Source: Proteromonas lacertae (Eukaryota > Sar > Bigyra > Opalinata > Proteromonadidae). Taken from it: a DNA stretch of 64,000 bases. The notes below the pieces were generated by a model. That model did not search any database and was not told the origin of the DNA. It saw only the letters and a list, made by a program, of their open reading frames with translations. This document shows, in pieces, positions 23,644 to 36,150 of this stretch. Numbering within the stretch: the first letter of the stretch is position 1; each line of letters starts with the position of its first letter. A program made the translations under genes and the position numbers. The DNA lies in NCBI GenBank assembly GCA_002245135.1, contig NGBS01001175.1, positions 94,197 through 158,196 of the forward strand, read 5' to 3'.

Positions 23644-25427
23644 TTATCTAATGTTATTCTTCAATTCACAACCAGCTCCTCTATAACCATCAAAACACTT
23701 ACATGCTCCAGTTTTATAATCACAAATACCTCTTCCACTACAATCTCTATATTCAGAACCATCTATATTGAATTTTCCATCAGGATCAACACTAGAAGGA
23801 CATTCAATTAGACTACAATCATAACCTCGTCTTTTCCTATCACATTTACAACCAAATATCCTATCATTCCCATAGCCATCATAACTATTCAGTTCTTTAT
23901 TATCTAATATTGAACTTAACAATACACATTCACCATAACCATTACAATTATTTGGACATTGAATTCTATTACATGCACTTCCTTCATATCCATTAAAACA
24001 TTCACATTCTCCTGTTTTGTGATTACAAGTTCCTTGACCACTGCATTCTACTTCTACATGAATAGAATTGATATTAAATGTATTAATAGAATAAAGTCTG
24101 TCTGTTTGTAGTAATATCCTATTATTTGTTTGTGTTTTTATTATTGTTGATTTTCCTCTTAATCTGCTTTTATGATGATTATTAGGTTTACTTTCAGATA
24201 ATGATAATATTCTATTAGTTTTTATATTATCAATCGTATCTGTTGTTTTTATTATTAATATTTTATTATCTTTATTTTTTGTCACTTTTATAATGGTTGT
24301 ATATATTTCCTTCATAGTTGTTAATTCTCTTATTATTATATTTGCACCATTTTCTAAATTATTATATAACATATTATCATGAACTAAATTATTAACAGAT
24401 GATATATCAATTGATATTTCATCATTATTAATAGAAAAATCACTTCCTTCTGATGCTAAATATAAAAAAATATTATTATCATTAATCAATCTTATAGATT
24501 TAGATTTAGATGATGAAGTAGGTAGATATAATTTATTATTATTATTATTTATTAACATAATACTAGATACATCACTTTCTTCTAATGAAATAGAATTTCC
24601 ATTATAATCACTTAATAAATAACATTTAGAATCAACTTTAATATTACTATCAAATGTAAATATTATGTTGTTATTACTACTACTATCATCATATTCACAA
24701 TTTGAATAATGAATAGAATTATCTTCACAAATAAAACTATACTTCTTGTCATTTTTACATTGAAAGTTGTATAAAATGTCTTTAAAATTTGCCCATATGA
24801 TTTTATTGTCATTTAATGTAGTAGTAATATAGTATAGTGATAAATCGTTAAATCGATAGAGTGGATTACAGGTTATTTCAGTAATGATTGGGTTTGAATT
24901 TGGAGTATTACTATCTATATTTATATCAAAACTATATTCTATATAATATTCTTTGCTTTGAGTGTTATAACTATACATTCTTGCATAATTAGAAGATAAT
25001 TCATTGTTCTTTCTATTATCGCTACATTTCATTGTATAACCATATGAAAAATCAACTGAATAATCAACTCCAACTACTTTATATATTGGTTTACCATATG
25101 TTGGACCATTTTCAACGTATTTGTTAATACTAATTGATCTTGGTTCACCTCTAGTATTTCTGGTAATACTTGATTTTTCAGTTGGTATATAACCGAACGG
25201 TGTGCCTTTTGGACATAATCCTATATAAAATGTTATAATGTCGTTATAATACTTAGTGAACAATCTCCTCCACCATATCCACTCGAGAATGTACTACTTT
25301 TATAACATTCACAACCATTTTCAGTACACTTACCACGATTTGAGCAATTATTTGGACATAAGCCACAATTAACATACAACAAACTAAATAATAACAATAG
25401 TAATATTTTCAGATGTGGTTTGTTCAT
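23644..25427 (-). CDS. Secreted EGF-repeat protein
   Basis: A strong signal peptide (MNKPHLKILLLLLFSLLYVNC) leads into a first EGF module (CPNNCSNRGKCTENGCECY). After one intron (25221-25252), LCPKGTPFGYIPTEKSSITR and a long Asn/Ser-rich central region of about 300 residues follow. Three EGF/tenascin-type modules follow (CSGQGTCNHKTGECECFNGY, CPNNCNGYGECVLL, CSGRGICDYKTGACKCFDGY), with CDRKRRGYDCSLIECP between them. It ends ELKNNIR with no membrane anchor. This is a secreted or extracellular-matrix-type protein. Similar EGF chains with CPxxxDP spacers are common in protist surface proteins. The partner is unknown. Confidence 0.8.
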
Positions 25428-25525
25428 ATTACACTCTTTCTTTAAAAAAAGAAGATTAAAATTGACTATTGAAAATTTTCATTAAATATCCCTTTTATTG
25501 AATATGGTTATCCGAAAGTTTTGGA

Positions 25526-27368
25526 ATGGATTGTTATTATTGTGTAATATTAATAGCTGTTGGTGTTGTGGTTGTGATATGTAGTACACAATGGAAAACA
25601 CCATTGAAACATCCAGGTTATAGTAAAAAATTTGTTATATCTTCCATATTCAGCGATCATATGGTTCTTCAAGTATTACCTTAAGTCTAATATATAGTCT
25701 GCTCCTAACAGTGCATTTATTTGGGGGAAATCTTTTCCATATTCATCAATATCGCTAAAGATGAATAATCTAGTACTAAATACAAAAACTGATAATGATG
25801 GGTATAAATTGAAAATATGTTTGTAGAATATGGAAATTTCAATTACCTCATATAGAATCATCAAATATTTCTACAAATATTGTAATTACAAATGTGGATA
25901 ATAAAGAAGTGATTTAACTGAATGATATATTATTTGGTGATGTTTATGTGTGTGCAGGACAGTCGAATATGGAACAAGCAGTATATATATGTATGTATAT
26001 ATTGAAGCAATAGTTGTATTATACTGATAAAGGTAAAAAAATGATAAAAGAAAGTTATAAATATCCAAATATACGAATAGCAACAATCCAATTTAATCCA
26101 TCAAATAAAACGATAGATATACTCAAAGATAATATGTTTAGAAATAAATGGGAAGTAGCTAATAATGTCAGTCTTTTACCAACAGGTAGATATGAATCAT
26201 TTGAATCGCTGTTTAGTAAATTCTCAGGAGTGTGTTATATGTTTGGATTAGAATTGAATAAAAAATTGAATGTATTTATAATTATATATATATATTATGA
26301 TAATAGAAACCAATAGGATTAATAGCAACTAGTTATAGGAATACAGATATAGAATCGTGGTTACCTGATGAAATAATAAAAAAATGTCCAATTCAAAAGT
26401 ATAGGTTTTTTGTAAAGAAGAATTATTTATTCAATGGGATGATATATCCTCTGACTCTTATGACAATAAAAGGAATTATATGGTATCAAGGTGAAAAGAC
26501 TGTTGCTGAAGGAACTGATAATCATTTAGCTTACAGTTGTTTATTTCCAGAATTAATAAATTATTACAGAAGGATTTGGTATGAAAATACTCATTCTACA
26601 GATAAAGATTTTTGGTTTGGATTTGTACAAATTTCAGGTCATTGTGTTTGGACAAGATGTAAAAAACCTGAAAGTATTGTTTATTTTTATTTATTTATTT
26701 ATAATTAGAAGGTGGTTCACTAAGATTAGCTCAAACTAGATATTATGGTTATACACCAAATCCAGTACAAAAGAATACATACATGGCAATTTCGTATTTG
26801 TATAATAATAATAATAATTATTATTATTGTTATTATAAATAGATTGGATTTAATGGAATCACATCATACTGGAGGAGATTATCATCCAATATATAAATAT
26901 GATGTTGGCTTAAGATTGAGTTATGGTGCTTTTAACTTTATATATAAGATTCCAACTCAATATAGTGCTCCTATTTATTCTTCTTGTAAAATAAGTGATA
27001 ATAAGATAATGTTGTACTTTAATACATCAATAATTCATAATATGGATGATGAATTACAGTTGATTGATAAATATGGATTTGAAGAATATGAAGGAGAATG
27101 GAAAACAATAGAAATTGATGATGCTACTAAAGATTCAATCACACTAATTTCAAATGACATTAGAAATGTTACTGCAATTAGATATTTATATGGTGATAAT
27201 CCATGTTGTAGAGAAATATATCAAGATTTAAATGTGGTTTGTGAGATAAAGAAATGTCCTTTTTATGGTAAATCATCACATCTTCCTGTTGCTCCATTTT
27301 TAGTATTTATAGAAAATAGTTCTTGCGTATATAATGTAACTAAGTTGAAGTATTTAAGTTTATTTTAG
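25526..27368 (+). CDS. Sialate O-acetylesterase-like SGNH hydrolase, with an in-frame TAA
   Basis: The start at 25526 (MDCYYCVILIAVGVVVVICS) gives a signal anchor. The spliced protein then shows FSDHMVLQSAPNSAFIWG, FGDVYVCAGQSNMEQAV (catalytic Ser in GQSNM), KPIGLIATSYRNTDIESWLP, YPLTLMTIKGIIWYQGE and HHTGGDYHPIYKYDVGLRL (catalytic Asp/His), in family order. Introns (25 nt at about 25674-25698, 25 nt near 25802-25826, and at 25981 and 26269) are in phase. An in-frame TAA at 25915-25917 sits just before LNDILFGDV, and no GT...AG intron removes it without deleting conserved residues. The gene is therefore either a recent pseudogene, a read-through gene, or a base error. The enzyme would de-O-acetylate sialic acids or other acetylated glycans in the endomembrane or extracellular space. 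Confidence 0.78.
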
Positions 27369-27487
27369 AATAATTGGTATTTAATTGATGTATAGTTATT
27401 ATTGAGTGGTTTATTTTTTATTTCTTTCCAAATTCACATAAAAAATAAAATGATCAACAGATAATTAAGCGATATTGCTAATATACA

Positions 27488-29135
27488 ATGAATGAAAATT
27501 ATGGGGAGTTATGTTTCAACGAAAAATCCGAAAACATAATTCCTTATTTCTATTCAATGAGACAAATATATTACATCTTTATAAGTAATTTATTTGCGAT
27601 TACTTTAATCCTATCAGGTTTAATATTTGTGTATAACTATAATGGCATTTTTCAAAGAAGTGATTTATGTTCAAGTTTTATAGATAATGTTGAATATTAT
27701 TCAGATCAAGAATTGTGCAGATTGCCATGTAATGTAGAAAACAAATATGAAATAAGAGTCAAACCAGATAAAGAGGATTGCCCTTACTTTAAGCCATCAA
27801 TATTAATCAAAAATGATACAATTTTTGCATTTATTGATACAGAAGTAGCTCAATATGTTAGAAATGGTAATGAACATGAAGTAAATGTTAAATCACTTCG
27901 TAAAGGTGAATCTGTAAAACTACTCTCTGAGGTTGTAAGAACAAATTCTTCATTTTCTAATAAAACATTTGACTGGTTTATTAAATTTATACCAAAACCT
28001 GTAGAAAAGATAATCAGTGAAAATAAACTATCTGTTAATCTGTTATTAATAGATGCAGCATCAAGATATGTAGCTAAAAAGCAATTGCAAAAAACAGTAA
28101 AGACATTACAATCATTATCATCTCAATATTCTATATTTGATATGTTAAGATATCACACAATTGATTTAAATTCTGATCCTCATTATCCAACATTATTTTA
28201 TGGTGTAAATCAAACAGAAGGAAAAGATATTCATAAAGTAATATTTGATGATTATAAAGAAGAAGGATATAAAACCATAAATACTGTTCTGTTTGTAGAT
28301 TTTGAAGAAAAATTAACAGCTCATAATAATTACAATGGCTCTGATCATTATATTAATTATATGTGTGAAGATCCAAAATATAAGTATATATATTTTTTTA
28401 TTGAGTATTATTTTTAGTAATGTTGATATTGATGGTCAATACGGTTATCATGCAAGATGTGTTGGTCATAAACAAATTCACAAATATGTGTTTAAATATT
28501 TGAAAGAATCAATTAAATATTATCATGATAGAAAACAACCTACTTTTGCATTAACAGTGTTTTTAGATGCTCATGATTACATGTTGTATTCACTTCCAAG
28601 AATTGATAAAGATTTGTCCGGTTATATAAAATTCCTTCATAGGAAGAATATATTGAATCATTCTGTTTTGATTTTGTTTTCTGATCATGGAATACATTAT
28701 GGACCATATAAAGAAACTTATGTATATATTTTTGTTGTTATTTTTCTTCATAGTTTGGAACGTTAGATCGTGCACTACCCTTAATGATTATTGTATAAAT
28801 GAATATATATATATATATATATACCATATATAGATTTTTCCTAAATGGTTTACAAAGAAATATCCTGATATAAATAGGAATTTGAAGATTAATCAAAACA
28901 GATTTGTTACAGGATTTGATTTTCATGCAACTCTGTTTGATATTGCTCATTTTTCTAGTGTATATTATATAATATTGCTTATAATATGTAGAATAGAAAG
29001 AATTACCAAAATAAAAGAGGAATTAGTTTGTTTAATGAAATTCCCAAAAATAGAAATTGTCGTCAGTTTAATGTAACATATGGTTGTTCGTGTAATATGA
29101 CTCAAGAATATTTAAATATTCCTCAATACAATTGA
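27488..29135 (+). CDS. DUF229 sulfatase-fold membrane protein
   Basis: An N-terminal cytoplasmic segment and one membrane anchor (YIFISNLFAITLILSGLIFV) precede a lumenal domain. DUF229 signatures are present: NLLLIDAASRYVAKKQLQKT (the DSxSR-like active-site block), FLDAHDYMLYSL, NHSVLILFSDHG, TLDRALPLMII, FPKWFTKKYPDINRNLK and FVTGFDFHATLFDIA, ending GISLFNEIPKNRNC and CNMTQEY. Introns include one near 28381-28418, a (TA)n intron at 28794-28826 and one near 28959-28990. The family is related to alkaline phosphatase/sulfatases and is abundant in nematodes and protists. The substrate is unknown. It lies 120 bp after the acetylesterase on the same strand, so both may modify surface glycans, but that is inference. 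Confidence 0.8.
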
Positions 29136-29200
29136 ATAATATAAGTTAAAAAAAAAAACAGGCATTAAGAAATATAATAAAATTCTTTATAATTAAGTGT

Positions 29201-31665
29201 TTAACTTCTACATACTGGTTTTATTCCATGAGTTAATTCATCAATTGGTAATAATTCCATAAAATCACTTAAATAAGTTGGATTTTGGCATTTTGATATA
29301 ATCAACACAGTTTCATGTAAATGTTCAAATGTAAACTCAACTAAATAATAAGTAGTATCATCCCAATATCTTGTATAAGCATATATTTTTGTCTCATTAT
29401 CTCTTGTTCCAGTAGCAATGATTAAGAAGTGATGTTGTTGTAATATATCACATAATCTATCTTCAGGGAAGGATCTTATTAATTTTACACAATATGTACA
29501 TAATACAGGTAAATTATTCCACAATTTCTCAAACTGAAGCATCATCGAGTGTATAATCTCCTAATAACATCTTTTCACTAATAAATTGCATTGGATTATA
29601 ATATTGCGACTCTCCAGTAGATACGTTATAATAATATCTCAAATGTTGGTCATCTTCACATAATCTCCACAATTTAGTTCCATCTATTTCAGTACCAGGT
29701 GAATAAGGTAATATAATAGGTGGATAACCAGGTAATGGTGCTTCTTTCTTACCTAAAGTACTCTTACTCTCAATTTCAATCTCTTCATCTTCTCTATCTT
29801 TCTTCTCACGTTTGATATCACAAGCTTCATCATAAGAATCACGATCTGAGGCATACTCATCTTTATTCTCATATTCTTCATTTCTGATGTGTTTACTTGC
29901 ATTGATAATTGGACTTAATTCTCTTTCTATTCTACTCAATTCAAATAATTCATAAAGTCCATATAAATCAATCACTAAGAATAAAAACCATATTATAGCA
30001 TAAGTAATCCAACTGATTGTATCAGGCTTGGTATTAGGCTCGTGGAATACTAACATTGTTGTAGTAAACATCCATATTGAGAAACAACTCAATAATACTT
30101 TTATTATACTTAAAATATATGGATCAAATTTCTTTCTATTGTACGAATATAATTCCTTCGCATTACATAATGATAAACATCCAAATGGTTTTAAATAATT
30201 TTCTACACTGAAATAGTAAGTCAAATAATAGGCAAATATAATATCAAAACTACCTTTAATAATCATAATCCAATGGTAATTCTAATCCACCTTTCGTATT
30301 ATCCATTACTTCATCACTTTTATAAATCACTAAATCAATAATTCCAAATACATATAGCAATATAAAACTCAATAAATGTCCAATAAAGAGAGTTGACATT
30401 CTTCCTTTCTTCTCTCTATATCTTAAAGTATAACGATCTTCATTTCTAAGTGGAATAATTCCTTTTGAACCACATTTAGGTAATAAATAAGCTAATGGTC
30501 TTGTATGTAATAAACGAGTAGTTGCACTGTTGATTTCTTTACGGAATAAGTGAGATAATACAATGAATAGGAATTTCAGACAAGCGCCGACTACTATCAC
30601 ACTCCATTGATAAGTGGTTGGATCTCTGGTGAAGTACCAAATCAAATCCATTGGAAGAGATAATAAACAACAGATATTTAACCAAATATGAGTGTTTTTA
30701 CTATAATATAATAATACATATATATATATATATATATATACTTTGCTGATCTTGGCATATTCATTGAAGCAAATGCAAATATTCCAATCATTACATTATA
30801 ATCAGGTAATATTTTATCTTGACTACAGATTAATCCTTCAATTAATAACAATAATGAAAATATATTCAATATTCCTTTAGATAAGAATAATTCAGTATCC
30901 ATAAAGAATCCTTTTACATAATAATCATCACTAAATAACAATAAAAACAATAATAAAATATACTCTACATCATCTTGATTTTCTTCTTCTCTTTCTTCTT
31001 TCTCTATTTTACCTTCTTCTGGTATTTCACTTGCATCAGTGATATTCAATTCAATTGGAGTTGATTTATTCTCAGGGATCCAATACACAGATCTACTTTT
31101 CAATACAGTATTGTCAGTATCTTCAGTTAATTCGAATTGATTTTCTTTTTCCATTACTACTGGGTTACTTGCATATCTACTTGACATTTCTACTGATAAT
31201 GGTGGAGCTACAGTTAAGGGAGCTTTTGGATTTAATCTATGAGCTGCTCCACTTACAGAAACACTCATATCTAAGCTCTTTTTGTTTGTTGGTGATGGTT
31301 TTCCTTCTTGTTCTTCAGGAAGTGGTATAGCTGACTTTAAAACACTTGTTTTTCTCTCACCTGTTGGAACATTTGTTCCTGATGGAATACTCATTGGTTT
31401 AGGTTTTGTTAAATCAATTACACCATCTTCATCAGGAGGTGGTGGCGGAATATCGTCATCTGGTGGTGGAGGTGGCGGTTGATTATCATAAATTGGCCCA
31501 TTTTTACTTCTGTTACTCACTGAATATTCCTTCTTCACCTTTTCCTGTAGAATGAGCACTTTCAGCATGTTCACATAGTTGGCAAATATTTGCCTTGAAT
31601 TTGTGTGGTTTAAATCCTGGACAACTCGTGGATTGAGCATCACAGACAGTACATACTCCTGACAT
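29201..31665 (-). CDS. Polytopic membrane protein with WW-like and beta-adaptin-appendage-like C-terminal parts
   Basis: The start at 31665 gives a zinc-knuckle-like N-terminus (CTVCDAQSTSCPGFKPHKF, CQLCEHAESAH). A poly-Pro region (PPPPPPDDDIPPPPP) follows, then about eight hydrophobic helices (31000-29950) including FLFIVLSHLF, FIGHLLSFILLYVFGII and ITYAIIWFLFLVIDLYG. Introns at about 30934-30966, 30704-30741 and a 28-nt intron at 30262-30289 join frames cleanly. After an acidic linker comes a WW-like motif (LWRLCEDDQHLRYYYNVSTG). The last block (FEKLWNNLPVL, ILQQHHFLIIATGTRDNE, YYLVEFTFEHLHETVLIISK) resembles the platform subdomain of beta-adaptin appendages. It is one frame away, and I found no intron that joins it. 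The zinc-knuckle-to-poly-Pro junction is also uncertain. Confidence 0.55.
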
Positions 31666-31775
31666 GCTTTAAAAATAATCTTTCAAATACGTTGTATCAA
31701 ACTTTTGGTTTGATTTGAAAAATGCTTGGATTATTTTAAATTTTGATTTTGAATTTTCTTATCTATTACAAATAA

Positions 31776-33030
31776 TTATATGAGTAAAACAGTAAGAGAG
31801 TATAGAGAAACTGCTTATATACATAAAGATCAATTGAAAAAGCCAAAAGAAGTATAATTTGAGTATTTTAGATCATAGAAACTGACTCATGGACAACAAC
31901 ATATATTAGATCATACAGAATTGTGGATAAAACACGAAAAAGAAAAAAAGAAAATGATACAAGTACAGAAGGAGGAATTAGTTTCTAATGAAAATGCTAC
32001 TCAAACAGATAATGGACCTGAACAGTATCATCCAATGATTATGAAAACTGATGAATGTACATCCAAATTTCCTCCTGAAGTTCGAAATAATCCAGAAATT
32101 ATGTCTTTATTTGTCAGTTTACCTGATAAATATAGAGAAAAACTTGTTAGTATATAATAATAAAAACACATAATATATATATAGAAGATATGTCTAAAAA
32201 AGAAACAACAATTGAAACACAAACTCCAACAAAAAAAGTGAAAAGAAGAAGTTGTTCTGTTCCAATCAAAAAAGAGAAAACTAATAAAAATACAACTACA
32301 AAACCAACTGCTAATACTCCATCTATAATAAATCCACAAATCAATTCAAAAAGATTAGAAAAAGAAACATCTGAGTGGATAAAACGACAAAGACAAATTG
32401 AGATAGATAAAAATAGAAATCTTACAGATAAATCACCATCTTCCTATTATTATATAAAATCTAATAAATGTACAAATAAACCAAATAAAACACCACTGAA
32501 AACAATAAGAAGTCAACCAGTATAACTACTTATAATAATAATAATAATAAATAGAAATTAATAGATTATAAACCATTAAATCATGTAACAGAACCAAAGC
32601 CATTCAATTTATCATGTTATAAGAAAATACCAAAAGAAGTTCCAATAGTAAAGAAGAAAGAAATTCCTCCGAATAAATACTGGGATTTGAATGGAAGATC
32701 ACATTTTATATCAAATTATAATGGTGAAATAAATATCAACAACAACAACAACAATGATGATGATGATAGTGATAATGAAAATAATAAATATAAAGATTAT
32801 AATAGTAATGAAAGAAATAATTATAATAATTATTCTGAGAAGGATCAGATTGAAAGAGTTCCATTACCTTCCAAATTAATATACAAATTACCTAATGAAG
32901 AAATAATCAATAAAATAATAGAAGAAAAGAATAAGAAAATATCAAAAAATCCATTACAAAGATCACAGTCAAGTTAGTAATATAAATAATAATAAAAGTA
33001 ATATAAAGACAACTTTTAGACCTTCATTAA

Positions 33031-33087
<57 letters not shown>

Positions 33088-33906
33088 GTGATATTCATAC
33101 AATAAAAAGATCATCATCAGCTGCAGTATTTCGTAATAATTACAGCAATAATTCAAAGCCATTAGAGACATTTAATCCATATAAGAAATATAGTAATAAT
33201 AATAACCTTCAAAATATGACAACTTTCAATCCAATATTAAGTAATAATGATAATAGTCAAATGTATAAACCAATAATAAGAACACAGAACAGATCATCCG
33301 CTCCACTAAAATCAAATAAGGAAATTAAACAACCAAAACAACAATATAAATATAAAGAAGAAGAAATACCAACATCTCCAATTATTGATAAAACTACTTC
33401 ATCCTTGTCATCTACAGATTTATCAACTTCAGAATTATCAATAGCCAATGATATGATTATTAATAAATACAAAATACCTGAAAATACTGAAGATATAATA
33501 GATAATAAAGACAATGACAATGACAATGATATTAATATTGATTCATCTAAATCATCACCATTTTTCAGTCAAAATAACAATAATAATAGCAATACATTAT
33601 ATTATATACCTTCTAATGATAAAAGTCCATCTAAGCAATTATCCAGTTTATCTCCATTAGGTATTGGCTCAGATATATTGGAAGAAAATACACATAATGT
33701 AGTTCAATAATACAACTACATTCTTTCCAAGTAGTTTAAAAGCAACTCCAATATCTAGAATATCTTCTTCTACTCGTAGTTCTTCATTATTATATGATGG
33801 CAATAATAATAATAAAGTTAGCAATAATATAACAAGTGATGATTTAATATTGAGTGATGTTGATGATGAAAATATTGATTTTTATCAACCTAAAATTATG
33901 TCTTAA
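31776..33906 (+). CDS. Asn-rich hypothetical protein
   Basis: The start at 31776 (MSKTVREYRETAYIHKDQLKKPKE) joins through a 27-nt intron to KLTHGQQHILDHTELWIKHE. Exons continue with KFPPEVRNNPEIMSLFVSLP, a Lys-rich segment (KRLEKETSEWIKRQRQIEID), FNLSCYKKIPKEVPIVKKKE and NKYWDLNGRSHF. Then come long Asn and Asp/Asn runs, including an (AAT)n tract at 33032-33087, and a Ser-rich end closing FYQPKIMS. The final 190 bp lie one frame away from the preceding exon, with a TAA at about 33708, so the protein may end earlier. No family is recognised. The helical charged N-terminal half hints at a cytoskeletal or axonemal protein. Confidence 0.5.
33032..33087. repeat. (AAT)n microsatellite encoding poly-Asn
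   Basis: About 18 near-perfect AAT units in frame give a poly-Asn tract inside the Asn-rich gene. Confidence 0.9.
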
Positions 33907-34034
33907 AGAATATATTTATTTGTAATATATATGTACTATTTATGTTTTATTGATAAATAAACACAAACACACTCAATAGATTTAATAATAATAATAAATT
34001 ACAGATTTGTTAATAAAATACACATTTAATATAT

Positions 34035-34667
34035 TTATTGTCTAGTTGCACATCTCCTGAATGAATCAGTGAATTGTGAACTTCTTCTAACTGGTAGTAT
34101 ATAATCTTGTTGATCAGCTTCTTTAGCAAAAAGATGTGTGGATTTAGCTACTCGAGTTGGAGCTGGTTCTGGTTTTGATAATTGTGCTGTTGTAGACAAT
34201 GCAATATGAGCTGTTGTTTGGTACATACTTTTATCATCATGGACATATCGAGAATGTTCTTTAGTTCTCATTAGCATATGTGTTGGTTTATCTACATCAA
34301 TTACTACATTTGGTCTAAAAGCTAAAATTTGATCAGTTCTCATTCTTCCTTGTAATGTTGCTTCACTCATACTAACATAATCTAATGGTTCTGGATCTAT
34401 AGGACCACGGTCTCCATGTCCTATTAAAGCATATAAAGGTAATCCTTTGGATATTGGTGGCTGTTCTGGTGCATTTCTTGTTTGTTTATCATCCATCTTA
34501 CTAGGTGGTATAAAATTACCTGTATAATCTGTCTTCCAATCGGAGTGAAATACACGTTGATTTGTCTTCAAATACTCACCATATCGATCTTCACGCCAGT
34601 TACCAACCAAAGTCTCAGTGCCATATATATTTTTGTGTTCTGCAATACCATGTCCTGGAATATTCAT
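34035..34667 (-). CDS. Uncharacterised single-exon protein, possibly axonemal
   Basis: A single 210-residue ORF without introns, unusual here, starts MNIPGHGIAEHKNIYGTETL. It contains NWREDRYGEYLKTNQRVFHS, FIPPSKMDDKQTRNAPEQPP, LIGHGDRGPIDPEPLDYVSM and RMRTDQILAFRPNVVIDVDK, and ends SSQFTDSFRRCATRQ. The composition (Tyr, Trp, Pro and charged residues, many short NWREDRY-like turns, no hydrophobic core helices) resembles small microtubule inner proteins of cilia, but I cannot name a family. It is followed upstream by an IQ-motif gene. The axonemal assignment is inference. Confidence 0.6.
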   Translation of the reverse strand: MNIPGHGIAEHKNIYGTETLVGNWREDRYGEYLKTNQRVFHSDWKTDYTGNFIPPSKMDDKQTRNAPEQPPISKGLPLYALIGHGDRGPIDPEPLDYVSMSEATLQGRMRTDQILAFRPNVVIDVDKPTHMLMRTKEHSRYVHDDKSMYQTTAHIALSTTAQLSKPEPAPTRVAKSTHLFAKEADQQDYILPVRRSSQFTDSFRRCATRQ

Positions 34668-34792
34668 CTTGTTATTTATCTATTTAACGAGAAAAAAGTA
34701 GAAATAAAAAACAAAACGTTTTTTAAATTTGGTTATAGAAACAATTTTCATTAACCCCCAAAATATTAAAAAACATTAAATAATTTAATATA

Positions 34793-35964
34793 CTATTTTT
34801 TATCCATCCTATCAATCATATCTTGATTCCAAGCATCGTTTAATATATCATAGTCATAATTACAATGTATATCATTCAAATTAATCTTCTTATATTCCTT
34901 CTTATATATTTCTTTCTCTTTATCTTCCAACTGTGATCTTAATTTAACTTGTTCATTAAACAATATCTCATCCCAAACATGGTAATTCCCATTTCAGCTC
35001 TAATTTCTTCTTTTGTCTATATCTTTCTTCTTTTCGTCTGAAGAATTCATTCCTATGATGTCTCCAGAAGTCTTGAATTATAATAGCAGCTCTAAATTTA
35101 ATGTCTTTATATCCATAAGCATCATTTTGATTAGTATTTTCATCCTGTGATTCTGTATTTTTTGATTTATCAATTAAACTTCTGATTTGTTTGAAATGCA
35201 ATAATTTCAATGCTTTTAATTTCTCTTTTGCTTTGAATACACGGTATGCACACTATTTATATTTAAATTAAGGTATTAATATATAGATATATATATACTT
35301 GTATTGATATAGAAGCTCCTTGTACTTTTCCTAAACTCTCTTTCAGCTTTTTTAATCTGTTCAGAAGTTTCATTCCAATTTCTCATTGTCTTTTCATGAC
35401 AAAACCTTCTACCACATCCATCTGGATTTGGATTTACATAAGCAACTAATTTACTTTTTTGTTCTTGATGATGTCTCTAATTAAAATTATTTTTAAAAAT
35501 TTATACTTTTTGCCTTAGTCTGTTTAATGTATCTGGATTAAAAGTACACATTTCTGATTCAAAATCTATTTCATCCTTTTGTACAGGAGAATTTGTGATT
35601 GGAGGAAAAAATGTTGGTTCTTTCTTTGTGAATGTATCTTTTAAATATCTTGGTGTGGATGAATTATACATCGGTATTGTTTTTGATAAGGGCGGATGTG
35701 GTCTTAAATCCATTACATCAACTACATTAAATAATACTTAGTAAAACAATACATTTGGGAGTCCAAGGTACTCTTTCTCTTTTTGGTCTTTTCAATTTTA
35801 CTTTACCAGAGTAGGGATCAACTAATTTCACAGTAGATACTCTAAATATTAAGAATCTATTAATACTCTGGTATATTAACAACATGAAAGGCTCTGGATG
35901 ATCCCATTAATTTTGTAAAATACATCCAATCAAGATTTTCTTCTTGTTCTGGTTCTTCACTCAT
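34793..35964 (-). CDS. IQ-motif protein (putative cytoskeletal/axonemal)
   Basis: The start at 35964 (MSEEPEQEENLDWMYFTKLM) joins through a 25-nt intron to VSTVKLVDPYSGKVKLKRPK. A 31-nt intron then leads to FDVMDLRPHPPLSKTIPMYN. The next exon has DGCGRRFCHEKTMRNWNETS and a helical KKAERELRKVQGASISIQ. Two IQ motifs are visible, ISIQCAYRVFKAKEKLKALK and IIIQDFWRHHRNEFFRRKEE, which should bind calmodulin or centrin light chains. The C-terminal block (WDEILFNEQVKLRSQLEDKE ... MIDRMDKK) is one frame away from the IQ exon near 34977-34985. No donor site was found there, so either an indel or an unrecognised intron is present. Confidence 0.6.
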
Positions 35965-36150
35965 CTGTTATCGAATAAAAAAACAAAACGATTTTTATTG
36001 ATTTTGAAACGATTATATTTTTAAAAACCTTAAAAACACAAAAGAAAATGTTGTATAGGAATTTTAGATATATAATCCAATATTTAAAGATATTTTCACT
36101 AATGACTTTTAAATAATTTTACTTAAATCATGTTTTTCTTTTAAATAGAT

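Noticed and set aside
30255-30295. Overlapping ORFs with ATG inside the previous stop, resembling translational coupling
   Set aside because: A 28-nt intron from GTAATGG to GATTAG joins the frames, so no coupling is needed here.
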